The notes below the pieces were generated by a model. It was not told the origin of the DNA. It saw only the letters and a list, made by a program, of their open reading frames with translations, and ran no database searches. DNA of 64,000 bases from positions 637,501 to 701,500 of the forward strand of contig JAQFVV010006474.1 of assembly GCA_028023455.1 (NCBI GenBank), in the 5' to 3' direction. The DNA comes from Epiperipatus broadwayi. Lineage: Eukaryota > Onychophora > Udeonychophora > Euonychophora > Peripatidae. The position numbers were made by a program, and so were the translations under genes. Positions 38,226 to 50,279 of this stretch are shown one piece after another; within the stretch, counting starts at the first letter, position 1; every line of letters begins with the position of its first letter.

Positions 38226-38470
38226 TCTGTAATATAATTTTCAGTACATCACTCTCTCCTAAGGTATGGATTTGTTTCCATCTGCTTTTAATATCTTATA
38301 GAGGGTTGTAATCATAAATATATGTCTAAAGACGTGTGAAAACGATATATGATTGCCGAGATGTGCATTTCATTAAAACAGGCAAAACTCTCCATACAGT
38401 AATACCACTCAGTGCCAGCCAGAATAATCAATGGATCATGTGGTGTGCATTTCATGCTAAATCACAATGT
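38226..38470. repeat. repeat piece with embedded retrozyme fragment
   Basis: 38236-38320 resembles the arm of the foldback at 38630-38885 (TTTTCAGTACATCACTCTCTCCTAAGGTA). 38380-38450 (CTCCATACAGTAATACCACT, GCCAGCCAGAATAATCAATGG) is a fragment of the retrozyme-like unit in minus orientation. A further fragment lies at 42540-42615. Confidence 0.5.
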
Positions 38471-38629
38471 CTTATACATATCTTTATCAGTGTTCAACAT
38501 ATATGCATAGCCAATTATTGTAGTTTAATTAATAAATGTCAAACTTATTGAACTCATAACTTTGATACAAACGACATGATGGAAGTATATTAATAATTTT
38601 AATTAGTCATTCATTAGACTATAAATATC

Positions 38630-38885
38630 ACTTTTATAAGGCAATTTTCACTACACTACTTTGACACAAGGTAAGAACTGGTTTCTATCCATTTTTAACA
38701 CCTTGTGGAGTGGTGCAATCAGAAACATATAACCAAAGTTATGTGCATCTTGGGAATCATACAGATTTATGATTACACCCCACCACAAGGTGTTAACAAG
38801 GTGTTAAAAGTGGATAGAAGCTAATCCCTACCTTATGTGAGAGTGATGTATTGAAAATTACACTACAGAAATATTATTCATTAAA
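38630..38885. mobile_element. foldback element
   Basis: The left arm (AATTTTCACTACACTACTTTGACACAAGGTA... TTTCTATCCATTTTTAACACCTTGTGG) and right arm (CCACAAGGTGTTAACAAGGTGTTAAAAGTGGATAGAAGC... GATGTATTGAAAATTAC) are inverse complements of about 85-100 bases. AACACCTTGT is duplicated in the right arm. No coding capacity. Confidence 0.75.
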
Positions 38886-38889
38886 AGGA

Positions 38890-39965
38890 TACTCTCTAGT
38901 TTAATGAATGATTAATAAAAATATTAATCATCTTTAATATTCTCTGTCTTATCATTTATTTTATTCTCTTACAAACAATAATGTGTGTGAGTGTGCGCAC
39001 GCATTGGAAGAACAAGCACTTTTCATTATTATAAATTTTTAATATCTATATGAATATTAAATTAGTCGTATAGAAATTTCTTCTAACATATTGATAAATT
39101 AATAAATGTATTATAAAAATATAGTTTAACTACTTTTTTTGAATTTATATTTTGTATTATTTTTCATTGATTTTTTTTTTTTCTATTATTGCCTGAAATA
39201 AGATTTTCAATTTATCTATTTTAAACAATTAAAAAAAGTATATATATAAAGTGAAATAAGTTTTTCCACTATTCGATTCATTAAACGCATTTTTAAAAAA
39301 TTCGCTTCAATTCCATTGTCTTGCTTCTAGTACACTGTATTCGCTTCCAGCTGATATTGCTACAAAGCTGTTCTCTGATTCCTTTACTTATCTTTATGAA
39401 ATATTGTCATATGAGATAAATCAATTGCTATTTATAACCTTCCAAATTGCATCAAAAGTTTCCTTTTTCTGCTTATTCTTTCGTTATTATGTTGACATTC
39501 TTCTTTTAAACTGTGACTGAAAATAAAAAGTATAACCAATATATGTAAACAATTTTAATATATTTATAAAAGAGTGAGCATATACATGCATGTGTGGGTA
39601 TATATGTATTTTTATATTCGCGGACGTGTACATGTGTAGTTGTATATATAATACTATTTTTGTTTTACGTTTTTTAAAATAATAATATATGATCGTAAAA
39701 TTTGAAATACCAGGAACTCTTATACCTGGAACCCAATTGTAAATATAGGGAATTTTAATACAGACTTTTAAGCCAGTTTAACTATCCACACCATCTCATA
39801 CCACTGATACACATGACCACTCACATGCAGAAAAGATAAATAATCACCAATATACGTATTTCATGCTGAACGAGCACTCATCAATTGGTCCAGATTATCA
39901 TCTCCCATACATATCTACAATCAGTGCTCAGTGTATATTAAGATAGCCATAGAAGTATAAGGATT
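38890..39965. other. AT-rich stretch without recognisable gene
   Basis: Homopolymer runs; 39860-39930 carries a piece of the dispersed repeat seen at 55590. No gene. Confidence 0.45.
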
Positions 39966-39968
39966 TGT

Positions 39969-40300
39969 TATTTGTCTGAAGGTTTGTAATGATGGTATAT
40001 TATAAGATGTGATATGTTGAACTATTTCCATCATTTATGAGTGGATATTGAATGTATAGAAAATTTTAAACTTTATTTAAACTTTCCAAATACAAACAAC
40101 TTGTTAGAAATAACACACAAATAGACAATACAGGTTAGTAATTACACAACATTTTGAGTAGTAGTATTCTCCACTCTTCTTCAGATGTTGCTGGCCTATA
40201 TGCACAGTGACAATTCAGGTGTTGCTGGCCTATGTGCACAGTGACAATATTAGCTTAGAAGTTGAACTCGCACCTTTAGATTCTTGAATATTGAATAATA
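39969..40300 (-). mobile_element. SINE with hammerhead-like body, copy 3
   Basis: Reverse-strand copy of the family at 5682 and 13600. Reading the minus strand: a B-box-like GCGAGTTCAACTTC, TGTCACTGTGCATATAGGCCAGCAACA present twice in tandem (about 42-base internal duplication), CTGAAGA with hairpin and AAAAC, then AAGTTTAAATAAAGTTTAAAATTTTC and the shared 3' end ACAAACCTTCAGACAAATAA. It is adjacent to the hAT MITE at 40317. Confidence 0.72.
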
Positions 40301-40316
40301 TTACATGTGTATAGAC

Positions 40317-40807
40317 CAGTGATCTTCAATTTTTGGTCCGCAGACCGATGCCGGGCCACAGAAGTATTCTGCTGGGCCGCAGGAAAGTTTGTAATAACAA
40401 AATATAAGAGTTTAAACTTTTAATTAATATAAACAATTTTTATTTATTTTTTCGTCTCATTTTTACCCAATTAAAAAAAAAGAAACAAAACGAAAACAAA
40501 ATCTAATCAATCATACATAAATTAATTTGTTTTTTTAGTTATCACAGATGTTTATGGGGGGGGGGTAGAATTAAAATTTTTATTACTTTTCTAAAAAAAT
40601 TAAAATTAAAAAAAAAAAAGTTTTTTTATTATACAAACTCCATATATATATAATTTCATCTAGTATATTTAACGTTGTTTTGATCAGTTATAACAATTAT
40701 GCTCATCTAAAGCTAAGCAGTTTACATCTTTAAGAAAATTCTTATTTTTGCCGGCACGAAACCTTATTTTTACCGGTCCGCAGGTGTGAAAAGGTTGAAG
40801 ACCACTG
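40317..40807 (+). mobile_element. hAT-type MITE, copy 1, with 8-bp target duplication
   Basis: Begins CAGTGATCTTCAATTTTTGGTCCGC and ends with the inverse complement type CCTTTTCACACCTGCGG...; the terminal CAGTGGTCTTCAACC/GGTTGAAGACCACTG inverted repeat is typical of hAT transposons. It is flanked by identical GTATAGAC at 40309-40316 and 40808-40815, the 8-bp duplication of hAT insertion. The 491-base interior has only A/T runs and a G run, so it is non-autonomous. A second copy lies at 54200-54705. Confidence 0.92.
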
Positions 40808-40815
40808 GTATAGAC

Positions 40816-41538
<723 letters not shown>

Positions 41539-41539
41539 T

Positions 41540-41680
41540 ATATATATGTAAACAAAGGGATTAAATCACTCTCCCCCATGCTATGACAAAAGCACTTTAA
41601 ATGTTCTTTGTTCAACATTTAGAGCACTTTTAACTCATAGCCAGGGGAGAGTAATTTACTCTCTTTAATTACATATACCT
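41540..41680. mobile_element. foldback MITE-like element
   Basis: Arms 41540-41605 (TAAATCACTCTCCCCCATGC, AAAGCACTTTAAATGTT) and 41614-41678 (AACATTTAGAGCACTTTTAA, AGGGGAGAGTAATTTACTC) are inverse complements around an eight-base loop. It lies directly against the TATC/TA tract. Confidence 0.75.
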
Positions 41681-41719
41681 TGAGCTATGTACAATTTAAA
41701 GTTTATATATATATATATA

Positions 41720-41930
41720 GATATTCTGTGTTAGATTTTGTGACCAATCAGGGGGGTTTTGTTAAATTTTTAATCTTTTACCAAATCTGTAATTTTTGAT
41801 TATCGCCATTTTACTGTGTATTTTTTTTCTTTCTGATGAAAACCAGTCCTCTGGTTGAAATATAATATTATTTATTGGATTTATAAGTCTTTTTTTGTTT
41901 TTATATATATATATTAAATATTTGTGTGGA
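41720..41930 (+). mobile_element. Penelope-like element end with hammerhead-like motif
   Basis: CTGATGA (41833-41839), one extra A, a perfect six-pair hairpin AACCAG-TCCT-CTGGTT, then GAAA (41857-41860) and TATAATATTATTTATTGGATTTATAAG. This resembles the terminal motif of Penelope-like elements. The extra A and the lack of a clear UH cleavage site make a working ribozyme doubtful. Confidence 0.5.
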
Positions 41931-43740
41931 TTAATTATAATGTAGGCAAAGGAATGAGGAGATATTTTTATGTATACATCAGAATCATGTTAGCACTTTT
42001 AGTTATTACATGGAAATATCCTCATTGTAAATATGGCATCCATGTATTTCTTAATTAGAGCTCAAGCCATGATATAACTAAGCAAGCAACCAATTATAAA
42101 TTGGATAATGAAATTAAATTGCATCAACCAGCAGGAAGAATTGGATGTCTGACAACTATGAGCTTTTAATATATTTTTTTATGTACAAAGTTTTATTACT
42201 TTAAAAGTCCATGCATATCTCTCATTAATTCTAGGATATAATTCAATGTGCTTTTGATTCATGGGTGTCATACAAATATAATACTGTTTGATGGATGATT
42301 TGGTTCAATTTTCCAATCCATTTTTTAATCAGTTGCTTGTTTATTGACATCATATCTGAGGTTTAATTAAAAATACATGCATAAAATCTCATTAACGTTT
42401 GAACATCTACCACATACAAATTATGTGAAATCTTTATATTGTTACATATAACTCTTTATGAGAGAATATTTTTTATTTGTGAAAGTATTGGTAGTTAAAA
42501 TCATCATCCAGCAAGCAGTATTATATTTGTTTGATATTCAAACAGGCAAAACTCTCTATATGTATTGTTGATCATGTGATGTTTATTGTTTGATATCCAT
42601 GAAAGAGGAGCTCCATTTCTACCTCTTAATTAAAACTAGAGAATAGCAAGAAATAAAATTCCACTTTTCACTAGTAGATGTCCGATAAATATATAACTGT
42701 TTTCTTTATAATAACGATTTTTATTTCCTACCTGATTTTTAATTAGTTGCTAACTTAGTTATATTGTGGCTAAACTTTCATTAAAAATACGTAGTTAGGA
42801 TTTTTAGATCATTAATAAATATTTTATCAAGTGTGATTTTTTCCATATTGTGTCACATTATACAGATGGATATTTATCTCTTCTATCTCCATCTATATTT
42901 TATACACACCACCCTTGCAAGCAATAAAATATTAATGAAATATTAATAATAAAGTGATACTAAATTTTCTTACACCATATAGAGAATTTTTTAATCTTTT
43001 ACATATTCATTCGTTGAAAAAAGCAGGGGACTAATTTGGCAAAATATAAGTTTTATTCTGCACCCATACTTGCTCTAAAATAATAAGAACTTTATTAATA
43101 TAGTATTATTATTATATAAATTTCACTATAATCCTCAATTTGATGTTAAAGTTTGGTATTCAATTAGCATCGCATATAATAAAACTTATTTTAAGGGTCT
43201 AATCCTCTTGAGCATCATGTAAACTCACTAAAACTACAGCATGCCTTAACCATAAATTTGCATTGTCATGGAATTTAAATAAACATAAGAATATGGCAGA
43301 GTATAGGGAAATCCTGAAACTTATGCTGTTCTGAGATTGGTTAACTTTTATCACTATGGTTATTTAGATGTTTAAAACATGATCTACATATCACGTGAAA
43401 ATTTAACATCATATTATGTAATTATATATCTGTGCTATTGATAGGTATAAGTGAAAACAGACAAGCTAACATTTGTCAGCTATTGAATACAAATGTATTC
43501 ATTTACTTTCATTGCCAGATAAATCTTAAGAATTAATTTTTTTAACTGACAATAAAAGTAAGTGCATATATTTATATTCAACTTCTCACAGAAGTTGGAC
43601 TTCCTTTTGTTTCTTATATCTAGTATAGTGTTTATTAAATATTTATGTTATGTGTGTGGATAGATGCAGTATGTGTGATAAATATAATAGAAGTCTATTA
43701 TATTTATGGCAAATGAAAGATTAAATATAAATGTTGCCTA
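41931..43740. other. AT-rich stretch without recognisable gene
   Basis: Contains a small retrozyme-family fragment at 42540-42615 (TGATCATGTGATGTTTATTG); otherwise nothing recognised. Confidence 0.45.
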
Positions 43741-43748
43741 CCAAATGA

Positions 43749-44375
43749 TCAAAGCAAATTCTCATAATATATGTGTTTTATCAACATGCCTCTCTCCATA
43801 CTCCTTTGAGTGGTCTGAAGTCTCTGTATTGCTCTTCTATTAAGTATCCAAGTCTCAGATCCATAAGTAAGAACTAGTAAAACACATTTATTAAAAACCT
43901 TTCTTTTCAAACACATAGGCATATTTCCTTTTAGTTTCAAGTTATTTCTACCAAACGCACTCCAACCAAGTTTAATTCTCTGATTAATTTCATCCATTAT
44001 GTTTCCATCTGTATTAATAATCTGATCAAGGTATTTATAGCTGATAACTCATCATAATCAATCTTTATTTTCATATTTTGAGAAAATCCATTAAACATAA
44101 CTTTAATCTTTTTAACATTTATATTTAGTCCTACTTTCATCTGATAACTCCTGCAACATTTTCTGAAGCTCTAAAGCATTCCTTGCAAAAACAACTACAT
44201 CATCTGCAAAATCTAAATGACTTAAATAATCTCCATTTACTTTCACTTCTTTAGCTTCCCATTTTAATCCACAAAAAACTTCTTGCAATACAGCAGAATA
44301 TATTGCTAGGGAAAGCAGAGTTTTCTCAGTATTATTTTTAAAAAATACAAAATAGCTAAATATGCTGTGGTTCAT
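43749..44375 (-). pseudogene. RTE-clade LINE reverse transcriptase fragment
   Basis: The minus strand reads LQEVFCGLKWE, then LSHLDFADDVVVF with the catalytic FADD at 44199-44210, then the motif D/E area. After a frame change comes NQRIKLGWSAFGRNN, CLKRKVFNKCVLLVLTYGSETW and RLQTTQRSMERGML. The TYGSETW and Q-x2-QR-x-MER-x-ML blocks are typical of RTE-type elements common in arthropods. It has at least one frameshift and is truncated on both sides: the sequence ends right after MERGML at about 43785. The missing 3' part is what the fragment at 52962 contains. Confidence 0.85.
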
Positions 44376-47220
44376 ACCTTAGTATGAGTGTCTAGATATC
44401 AACCGGTGGGTGTTTATTTCTGCCTCAGTATGTATCTCCATACAAAAGGAATGTCTAAAAAATCCAGCCTTAGCCTAGAAGAAAAAGAGATGAACATCAC
44501 TATTTTAAAAAGTATGTATGCCTTGTTCATAGATTTGAAGAATAGTTGCTGATTTTTTTCAAAATTCTATCTTCCATAAATTGCAAAGAAGATGCATATC
44601 AATGCTTATTCTTGTAACATGAAGTAAAACTACATAATCATTTCTCAGCCTGAAATAAAAAGTCCAAGGGTAAATAATCAATTTGAAACATAAAAACTAA
44701 AAATAAATACCTCAACTTAATTATTTATTTGTTAGCCTAAAATAAGGAAAACCAAGAATAAAAAGGACTTAATTGTTATAAACATCTTGGAATGATTAAG
44801 AAAATTGAAAAATTACACTATATATTGTAACCATATATTTAACCTTGTGGGTTAGATATATGTTTTAAAGCATTAGAAATTTTTTTATATAAGATTATAA
44901 TAAGTAAATTTCTTTATATTTACTATTAATAAAAATCTTAACTTATGTATTTTAATAGTATGAGTTAAAGTAATTCAGTTAGCCTATTTAGTTAGCAGTT
45001 ATTTAAAAAGTTATCTTACATTGTTTAATATTTATTTGAAAGAATAAAATTAATATTTTGAAACTATAAAAGTTAATCTAGAGTTCCCTGTGATGTCTGA
45101 AATGGTTAGTTAACTTAGTTAGAATTTTTAGTTGTTAATTTTTTAAAATAAATAAATTTAAAGTAATAGTTATGATTTATTAAATATCAATTTATATGAG
45201 AGTATTTAAAATCTGTGTTTAAAGATAGTAAACATAACTGATTGAGATTAATGCTAATTTTAAATTAGTTTTAATATTAATCAGTAATTAATTTATTTTC
45301 ATTGCATTAAAATGGTTATATTTAATGTGCAAGTGTGTGTGAATGTTTAGGGTGTGTAGAAGAAATAGTGAAAGTTGAAAAGATTTATTTAAAGTAAGTT
45401 CATTTTAAAAAATGGGTACATTCAATCAATTTCTAATTATTAAAAAAATAAGCTTTTAAATAATACAAGGAAAAGAGTGAAAAGGAGATATTTAAATAAA
45501 AAGAATGTTCAATCTGAAAATAAATAGATACTTTTTATTAGTATTAAATAAATTATTTATTATAAGCTGTAATTAAAAAGTTCATTTTCAGTCAAGACAA
45601 TCTCATGAGCTAATAATCTCGATTGATAGAATTCAAGTCAGATCAATTAATCAGATAAAATTACACTTGTAATTTAAATATAATAAATACCAGAAGATTG
45701 GTTTAAAATACCAGAAATACAGTAGAAAATCTTGATGTGCATAGGTATACAAAAGACACACATACTAATAAAAAAAAATCTTAATTTAAATTTTATTACT
45801 AAAATTCTAACATTTATTTTTTTTTAAATCAACTTAAAAAGTTTAAGTTTTATATTTTATTATCATTATCTGATTTAAAAAAACCATAAGTTATCCATCA
45901 CAGTATTTCTCCTGAAATCATATATTCAACTAATAGTATCAAACAATAAGTTTTAAAAAATGCTAAAGAATCTTAATGTGTTTCAAAAGAAGTCAAAGGA
46001 AAAAAGAATTCACATAAGAAATAGTATATTGTTTCATTTTTATATAATTATTAGCTAAATTTTGAACTTTTGTTATAAGATTATCTCTGCAAATTTTAAC
46101 TAACTTTTAATTAGCTCTTAATACTAATTATTGTTATTAAAATAATTAATATACTTATATCAAGCTAAGATTTAGAATAATGATTTTTTTTATAAAAGTA
46201 TGATGCCTATAAAAAAAGAAGTAGTGACAGTTATTTAGAATTGTCTTACAAAATTATAATAAAAAACCAATTTATGAAAATCATTTCTTTAATTATCATA
46301 AGGAAAAGATTGTATCCAGATTGTTTCATGTTAAAGGAAATAACATAATTATTATTAATTTTCAGTTCATTTATTTATTTATTTCAATAGTTTTTAAATT
46401 TCTGATTGATTCTAACATGTTGTTTTGTACTTAGAAAATAATAAATATAATTTAAATTTGTAGCATCATAATTAATGTCACTTAAAAAGTCAACTTATTA
46501 TAATAATATAACCTTATAAAGAGCAATTTATAATTAAAATTATCCTTCTGTTCATTACTCTTCTGAGTGCCAATGCTAGTAAAAATGTGTTTTGGAAGAA
46601 ACTGTTTGTTATTAGAATTGTCTGCTGTCAGCTCTCATGATTATTTTGAAGTTATTGAATTTTGTTGTGAACATTTTTCAAAAAATTTTATTATAAATTC
46701 TTGTATTTGTATCTGCTCTATCTTAATGAAGGACTGTGTGCGTGTTCCTAAATTATTTCAAGAAAGAACAAAGAAAAAAGTCTTGAACCAAGAAATAATT
46801 TCCTTAACAAGGAACGAACTTTTAATCTCTAATATAAAAAAGGATATTGTAATAATAATAATATATATATATATATTACCAATTATGTACTCATAAATAT
46901 GTCTATGAGAAGGGGCTTTGAGGAATTGAATTGGTAAGACGTGGTAAAAACGTATTTATTTGTGTTAGTTTTATTGTTCCAGAGTTTTCTGAATGATTAT
47001 TTACAATTGTATGATTGTACCGGGACAGATGTAACAGCTTTTTGTAGGTGCCAATAAGTAACTGGTTATCATGTGTAAATCATGTCACATAGTGCTCATA
47101 AAAAATACAGAAATTCTTAACAAATGGTAAACAAACTAATTAATTAATAAGAATATACCAGATGAGTGAGAAAATGCAGCAAATGTAATAATATATAAAT
47201 AAAATAAAAAATATTTTAAA
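44376..47220. other. AT-rich stretch without recognisable gene
   Basis: Long AT-rich stretch. A 109-codon frame at 46567-46896 has no start context, domain or second copy and ends in a TA microsatellite; I do not call it a gene. Confidence 0.5.
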
Positions 47221-47224
47221 AAGT

Positions 47225-47900
47225 ACAAACCTATCAATCTTCTATTGATTTTTTATAAGATATTTACTAAGTTTACTACAAATTATATGCACAAAATTTT
47301 AGCTCAATTTGCATCCATTAGAAACAAAAAGTATATTATTTAAAGCTTTAGCATTACCTATGATATACTTTGGATCAGAAATATGGAGTAGAAACGATGT
47401 AACAATGACAAAATGATACAAAAAATATATAATAATTTCATTAAATATATAAATGTGAATTGGAAGAGGTATTATCCTTTATTTGTAAAATAAAGATAAG
47501 TAAAAGATCTAATATTATTATGTATTATTTTACATGAGAACTTATGTCCATCAAATTATATAATTAAAATTAAATTTAAAGAAGTAATAAGAAACATAAG
47601 TTATCAATTACTAAAACTTTGTATTTAGAACACTCTACTTAGCAAAGAATATGCAAGTTATACAATTGTTTTGATATTGATAATAAGTTAGAAGTACACA
47701 TTTTATCTATAGATAAAGCTAACTTTCTAAACATAATGAAATCTCTATTATAGAAAATACCAATTGTATATATTTCATATTATTCTTATACTGTCACTTT
47801 AGTTTTACTGTATATATATATTTATTATATTTAGATTATCTGTCTGAAAATGGTTTCTATATTTCAAATTGTATGGAAAATGTAAATTACTTTCATTTAA
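47225..47900 (+). pseudogene. LINE RT C-terminal remnant
   Basis: FKALALPMIYFGSEIWSRND (about 47340-47400) matches the A-LPxxLYGSEIW block after the RT thumb in I/CR1-type LINEs. It is preceded by a YKIFTKF segment and followed by frame-broken helical remains up to about 47880. Clade and borders uncertain. Confidence 0.5.
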
Positions 47901-47965
47901 TTTAATTTCAAAATCACATGAAATTGTTAAAGTGAAATTATAGAAATAACCAAAAAGTATATATA

Positions 47966-48240
47966 AGTATCATATAATACTAAATCATCCATGCACTTTA
48001 CTTACCATCCTCTTTTACAGTTTAGTTTCGATTGCTCCAGCGATCTTCTTCAGAACTTTTGTATCTGCTAACTTCAACTGCTAAATCTAGCAGTTGATTA
48101 ACAATAGAAGTTAGTAGATATAAAAGTTCTGAAGAAGATCATTGGGGCAATCGAAACTATAAACTGTAAAAGAGGGTGGTAAATAAAGCATTTTGTAACA
48201 GTAATAAAGTGCATGGATGATTTAGTATTATATGCTATAC
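47966..48240. mobile_element. foldback element with hammerhead-like motif in each arm
   Basis: Outer ends ATACTAAATCATCCATGCAC and GTGCATGGATGATTTAGTAT are exact inverse complements. Further in, both arms carry CTGAAGAAGATC, a small hairpin and CAATCGAAAC, one on each strand (about 48030-48056 minus; 48131-48157 plus). The centre (48070-48110) is also inverted (CTGCTAAATCTAGCAG). The motif matches Penelope-type termini, so this may be a head-to-head pair of element ends. Confidence 0.7.
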
Positions 48241-49656
48241 ATTTGGCAATGCAATAAGAAAGATTAGTTATTATACTTCTTAAAGTATGTATAAGCTATT
48301 TTATTGATCCAGAACATCGTTAAATTACAAAACTTATTCTTTATACTATAATTAGACCGTATAATAAAATTAGAAAGATTAATATTGAGTAAGGTATATG
48401 ATATGATAATTTCATCCTTTCACATCAATTTTAAGAGAAGTCTTTTGTAAATTAAGATGGAAAGGAAATGATATCAAAATAACAAAAATTTCTTAATCAT
48501 TATAACTTACGGATTATTATGGTCTATGGTTTTTGCGCTTCAGGGCTGCAAGAAATACTGTCAGATGAAAGCAAAAAAAAAAAAACCATGATTAAAGATA
48601 TATACAGAAATTTGCAAGTAATATTCATTCCTTTTTTTTTTTAATAAAAAAAGATAAAAAGGAAGATTGAAAATAATAAATGCGGATTAGATATTATAAA
48701 GACCTTGGATAAATTATTAATTAAAAAGAAATACGATGAACAAAATGAGTTATATAATTAAATTGGGGTGAATTTCTTTACCACAAAAGAGCTTAATTTT
48801 TTTTTTTAAAAAAATCTATTCATCTAAATGTGCTTTACGAGTTTTACTTATGGATCCAAAATGTGAACACTTATAACAAGACTAATATAGACACTGCTAA
48901 TATAAAAATATATAAAAGCAAAGTGTGTGGGTGTGAGAATAAATAGATATTGAGAGGGGTTTAACTGAAGCTGCAGTAGATATGTTGTTTTGAAAAGATT
49001 GCAAAAGATCCTAAAAATATATTACGTATAATGAAGGAATGTGGTAGTGAAGCGATGTACAAAGGAAAGGTTATAGGTTGAAATTCTGGAATAAACCTGG
49101 AGAGACCTGCCAATACTGCACTGATAATGCTATATATAAACATCCAGTTCGTATAGAGAAACAAATTATTTTACATTGCAGTGTTGAGTTTTGTCAATAG
49201 TCTTTAAAAATTTTATTAGCAAAATACTGACATAAAGGCAAAGATTACTCAAATGAAAGTTGACATTCGGAGAAAAAGTCTATTATATAATAAAAAAAAA
49301 TAACATATAGCTTTCGTTTTTCTTTGTCCTAATGACTTTTACTTGTTTTGTTTTTACTTCGTGAAATCGAATTTTCAGGTAGGCAGAGAAATTTTGTATT
49401 AAGTTTGACAGAAAAGCCACTTCCCATATTTTTTACAGGTCAATAAAAAAAAGTTTATTTAAAATTACTGTACTGACTCCATTGCCTCCCCCCTCCCCTC
49501 TTCTGATTTTATATATATAAATATTTTTATGTAGAAAAAAAATATGAAAATAAAATTTATTTTTAGAATTATAGGAAAAAAATTTTTTTAAATTATTCTG
49601 CTGAGTTTTACACATATATATAATATCTGGACAAAATAACTGGATTAGACATTATA
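48241..49656. other. AT-rich stretch without recognisable gene
   Basis: Frame-broken sequence with long A and T runs. 48370-48800 may be a very decayed LINE segment but carries no motif I can defend. Confidence 0.4.
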
Positions 49657-49670
49657 TTATGTCTATATAT

Positions 49671-49767
49671 ATATATATTCTTATATCAAATGCGTTTACC
49701 GGGAAACGAACTCGGGCCAACTGCTTGGAAGGCAGCTATGCTAACCGCTAGGCCACCAAAAATTGAC
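49671..49767 (-). mobile_element. tRNA-Gly-like retroposon with 14-bp target duplication
   Basis: The minus strand has A box TGGCCTAGCGGTTAGCA, an anticodon arm CTGCC-TTCCAAG-CAG with TCC in the anticodon place, and B box GAGTTCGTTTCC, close to tRNA-Gly(TCC). The 5' acceptor strand does not pair with the 3' strand, so it is not a working tRNA. TTATGTCTATATAT flanks it at 49657-49670 and 49768-49781, a target-site duplication that marks retroposition, though partly TA-repeat. Confidence 0.72.
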
Positions 49768-49796
49768 TTATGTCTATATATTATGACGTCTTACAT

Positions 49797-49910
49797 AATT
49801 TGGCACAGTAGTAGAGTGGCGGGCCTTGGCGTTCAAGATCCTTGGACAGCGACCTAGTTTGTCACTTCCGGGATTGAACTTTGTATAACCTCCCAAGCAA
49901 AAAAAATAAA
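49797..49910 (+). mobile_element. tRNA-like SINE head
   Basis: A-box-like TGGCACAGTAGTAGAG (about 49801) and B-box-like GCGTTCAAGATCC (about 49829) at tRNA spacing, followed by unrelated sequence to an A run at about 49905. Pairing of stems is poor; a decayed SINE is more likely than a tRNA gene. Confidence 0.45.
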
Positions 49911-50159
49911 GCATGTGATTATTTATTTTTGATATCAGGCAGCATGGAAACGAAAAGACAAACCAATATACCATTTTTCCAAAATAAGATCTTAAAGGAA
50001 TGTTTAAGGAGAAGTTGACTTTAATAAATGCGAGAAGGAAGGAGAGAAATTCATTAAACAGGAAAGAACCACTAAAGACCTATAGTCAAAATCACAGTTT
50101 AGTGAGAAGAACAAAATAACATTTTTTTGATGAGTTTTAACCAAAAACATAATTCATCT

Positions 50160-50262
50160 GTCATGCATTGGTGGTCGAGAGGTCAGCACGACTGCCTTGC
50201 ACTTGCAGGCAGTTGCCCGGGTTGCGGGTTCGCGTCCTGGCCGATGCTTTGACACTTAAAAA
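50160..50262 (+). mobile_element. young tRNA-derived retroposon with 17-bp target duplication
   Basis: Acceptor strands GCATTGG (50165-50171) and CCGATGC (50241-50247) pair over seven positions. A box TGGTCGAGAGG, a seven-base T loop TTCGCGT, and an anticodon stem CTGCC/GGCAG with an enlarged loop make a tRNA-like fold related to tRNA-Gly. After it comes TTTGACACTT and an A run. The insertion is flanked by AAAAACATAATTCATCT, identical at 50143-50159 and 50263-50279. Enlarged anticodon loop and one mismatched T-stem pair mean it is probably a SINE or tRNA retropseudogene. Confidence 0.85.
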
Positions 50263-50279
50263 AAAAACATAATTCATCT

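Noticed and set aside
46567-46896. 109-codon plus-strand frame starting MPMLVKMCFG
   Set aside because: No domain, no second copy, and it ends inside a TA repeat; length is not remarkable for AT-rich DNA of this size.
50165-50248. Functional tRNA-Gly gene
   Set aside because: Anticodon loop is enlarged, one T-stem pair is mismatched, and the perfect target duplication with A tail shows retroposition.
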